From assembly GCA_964354345.1 (NCBI GenBank), contig CAYGZL010000018.1, forward strand, positions 1 through 64,000: a DNA stretch of 64,000 nt. Direction: 5' to 3'. Shown in pieces: positions 62,188 to 64,000 of the stretch. Within the stretch, counting starts at the first letter, position 1, and each line of letters opens with the position of its first letter. The position numbers were made by a program, and so were the translations under genes. The notes beneath the pieces are model-generated. The model had not been told where the DNA came from, made no database searches, and saw only the letters and a program-made list of their open reading frames with translations. The stretch comes from CAYGZL01 sp964354345 (lineage in GTDB: Bacteria > Chloroflexota > Anaerolineae > Anaerolineales > UBA4823).

Positions 62188-62198
62188 TTCTTGACAGC

Positions 62199-63116
62199 AT
62201 GGATGTATTCGATTTGTGCTTCGCCTGGAACTGGATATACGATGGAGACTTTGCAAACATCCTCGAAAAGGCCTGCCAGGCGGAAAATTTAAAGATTTTT
62301 CACGCAACTCCCGATATCATTGACCAGGTGGTACAAGCTCTGAACATCCGCAAACTACGTTTTCGAGCATTATTTGACCGCGCCTCCGATGCTGACGCGA
62401 GTTTCTTTCCTTTGACAACTTGGTCCTCGAGGCGACGGATCGTAAGGATTAACCGTTACCGATTAACCCGCCGAGCCTGGAATAAAGCAGCGATGCATCG
62501 GAAAATCGTTCGGGCAGGTCTGCAAACTCCATACACCGTGTGTTTACCTCCTTATAACCAACATCCAATCCTCCCGGTGATTAACTTGACGCCACTGGGC
62601 AAGCGTTTTGCCATCAAACCAGCGCATGGCGGTGGCGGCCTGGGTGTTATCATGGACGCGACTGCCTGGGAACAGGTACTTGCCTCGCGCCAGGAATATC
62701 CAGACGACCAATATTTACTTCAGACCCAGGTAAATCCAACGCTCCTGGACGGACGCCCGGCCTGGTTTCGCGTTATTTATAGCGTAGGACAGGTTCATCC
62801 ATTTTGGTGGAATCCCGAAACTCATCGCTATACAATAATTACAGAAGAAGAACAAATCCAATATGGCTTATGCAGCCTGGTTGAAATTACTCAACGTCTG
62901 GCAGAACTGAGCCGCCTGGAACTATTCTCTACCGAGATTGCATTCGATGAAAGCCAACACCGCACAATTATTGATTATGTTAATGACCCCATTGACCTAC
63001 GACCCCAATCAAAAACTCCTGAAGGCATCCCTGATTTCCATTTAAACACTATTGCTGAGGATTTAGCGCATTTTGTCGCGATCAGCCTGGAAAAAACTAA
63101 ACCTTCACCCTCATAA
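62199..63116 (+). CDS. ATP-grasp-like protein of unknown function
   Basis: This 305-residue protein has ATP-grasp features: a lysine and glycine loop FAIKPAHGGGGLGV near residue 145, LLQTQVNPTLLDGRPAWFRV, and a C-terminal DYVNDPIDLRP that may hold the metal-binding acids. The N-terminal 120 residues match no family I know. Alanine, glutamate or peptide ligase roles are common in the superfamily; none can be chosen here. It lies before a transporter gene and after a broken membrane gene. Confidence 0.65.
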   Translation: MDVFDLCFAWNWIYDGDFANILEKACQAENLKIFHATPDIIDQVVQALNIRKLRFRALFDRASDADASFFPLTTWSSRRRIVRINRYRLTRRAWNKAAMHRKIVRAGLQTPYTVCLPPYNQHPILPVINLTPLGKRFAIKPAHGGGGLGVIMDATAWEQVLASRQEYPDDQYLLQTQVNPTLLDGRPAWFRVIYSVGQVHPFWWNPETHRYTIITEEEQIQYGLCSLVEITQRLAELSRLELFSTEIAFDESQHRTIIDYVNDPIDLRPQSKTPEGIPDFHLNTIAEDLAHFVAISLEKTKPSPS

Positions 63117-63121
63117 ATAAA

Positions 63122-63135
63122 ACCGGTTAACCGGT
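63122..63135. repeat. Perfect 14-base palindrome upstream of the permease gene
   Basis: ACCGGTTAACCGGT lies between the ATP-grasp gene and the permease start. It could be a dimeric regulator site. Confidence 0.35.
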
Positions 63136-63150
63136 CTACCATCGAGGCAT

Positions 63151-64000
63151 ATGCTCAATAAAATCAAACATCTAATCATCGGTCCACCCCTATCAACAGA
63201 CCAAATTGCAGAAAAAAGACTCAATAAAATCCGGGCCCTGGCTGCCTTCTCACCGGACGCGCTTTCTTCCATAGCATACGCTAACCAGGAAATTTATCTG
63301 GGATTGCTTGTCGCAGGTAGCGCCGGTCTGGGATTGGCCTGGCCTATTGGATTGGTCATCACGGGGTTGTTGATCATCGTTGCGATCTCCTATTATCAGA
63401 CCATCCACGGATATCCATCTGGTGGAGGATCTTATATCGTTGCCCGCGCCAACCTGGGTACTTTACCGGGTTTAATCGCGGGAGCCGCCTTAATGATCGA
63501 CTACCTGCTGACCGCCGCGGTCAGCCTGACGGCGGGAGTAGAAGCAATCGCGTCTGCTTACCCTAACCTGTGGCCTTATCGGATCCACCTGGCCTTGTTC
63601 TTCCTGGTTTTGATCTCCCTGGCAAACCTGCGCGGCTTACGCGAGACCGGTACGGTGATGGCTATTCCTGTTTACCTCTTTCTTTTCACCTATTTGCCCA
63701 TGTTGGTGTATGGAGCGTTGGCTCTCTACAAGGAAGGTCCTGTAGACATCGCAGTTCATGCTCCTCAAGCCATACAACCCCTGACCCTGTTATTGATTCT
63801 ACACACATTTGCTACTGGATGTACCGCTTTAACCGGCGTTGAAGCAATCAGCAATGGCGTACCAGCCTTTAAAACACCTCAGCTAAAAAATGCAGGGCAG
63901 ACATTGATCGTAATGGCGATCTTAATGGGTCTGTTGTTTGTTGGTAGCATCGGTTTGACTCAGTATCTCGGGATCATCGCCAACCCTCATGAAACTATCC
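63151..64000 (+). CDS. APC-family amino acid permease (truncated by the window edge)
   Basis: The ATG at 63151 (GAGG four bases upstream) opens a frame of 283 codons to the right edge. It has the APC N-terminus LAAFSPDALSSIAYANQE, then multiple helices (GLVITGLLIIVAISYYQTI), YPSGGGSYIVARANLG and TALTGVEAISNGVPAFKTP, typical of APC-family (potassium or amino acid) transporters. Substrate is unknown. Confidence 0.85.
   Translation, partial: MLNKIKHLIIGPPLSTDQIAEKRLNKIRALAAFSPDALSSIAYANQEIYLGLLVAGSAGLGLAWPIGLVITGLLIIVAISYYQTIHGYPSGGGSYIVARANLGTLPGLIAGAALMIDYLLTAAVSLTAGVEAIASAYPNLWPYRIHLALFFLVLISLANLRGLRETGTVMAIPVYLFLFTYLPMLVYGALALYKEGPVDIAVHAPQAIQPLTLLLILHTFATGCTALTGVEAISNGVPAFKTPQLKNAGQTLIVMAILMGLLFVGSIGLTQYLGIIANPHETI

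Overview
The window reads as a chromosomal segment of a member of the Chloroflexota, most likely an Anaerolineae-type bacterium. This is an inference from gene content and order (a division and cell-wall cluster that contains a CvpA-like gene and lacks murE, recX next to rny, nrdR next to an intein-bearing class II ribonucleotide reductase, a mevalonate-pathway decarboxylase, enolase next to CTP synthase). I could not run a database search. No tRNA, rRNA, CRISPR array or transposase gene was seen.

Positions 1-11064 (minus strand) form a defence-type island: a helicase with a C-terminal nuclease-like domain, an AbrB-type antitoxin and RelE-type toxin pair with its own palindromic operator, a SNF2-type helicase, a MNT/HEPN pair, and an Eco57I/PglX-like DNA methyltransferase that runs off the left edge. 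The helicase, helicase and methylase combination resembles DISARM-like systems, but the DrmA/DrmB-like parts appear fused. The methyltransferase carries two in-frame copies of a palindromic repeat.

Positions 11362-25739 hold housekeeping genes: a mevalonate-pathway decarboxylase, an RseP-type protease, a HEAT-repeat protein, an AEC transporter, a peptidase-MA-like protein, acylphosphatase, RadC, enolase, CTP synthase, peptidyl-tRNA hydrolase, Mfd and a sugar-phosphate transferase. An eroded class V aminotransferase lies at 25700-26441.

Positions 26503-44948 are a complete-looking dcw cluster on the plus strand: mraZ (with a clear promoter and three MraZ boxes), rsmH, ftsL-like, ftsI, murF, mraY, murD, ftsW, murG, cvpA-like, murC, murB, ddl, ftsQ, ftsA and ftsZ. 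Most neighbours overlap or nearly touch, and murE is absent. nrdR and an intein-containing nrdJ follow.

Positions 51693-57109 (minus strand) hold the most unusual operon. E1-alpha and E1-beta of a 2-oxoacid dehydrogenase are followed by a protein that joins a lipoyl domain and an E1/E3-binding domain to a NeuD/PglD-type sugar acyltransferase, then a DegT-type sugar aminotransferase and a UbiA-type prenyltransferase. I infer a complex in which acyl groups made by the E1 dehydrogenase are handed on a lipoyl arm to an amino-sugar acyltransferase instead of a classical E2.

Upstream of that operon are a malic-enzyme remnant and a gene-free stretch of about 590 bases with a good promoter, extensive inverted repeats and an intrinsic terminator, a candidate structured RNA. 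The window ends with recX, rny, a metallo-beta-lactamase-fold hydrolase, a 23S-rRNA-type methyltransferase, an ATP-grasp-like protein and the start of an APC permease. A recurring theme is the insertion of short palindromic or repetitive sequences, in frame, into poorly conserved parts of genes.
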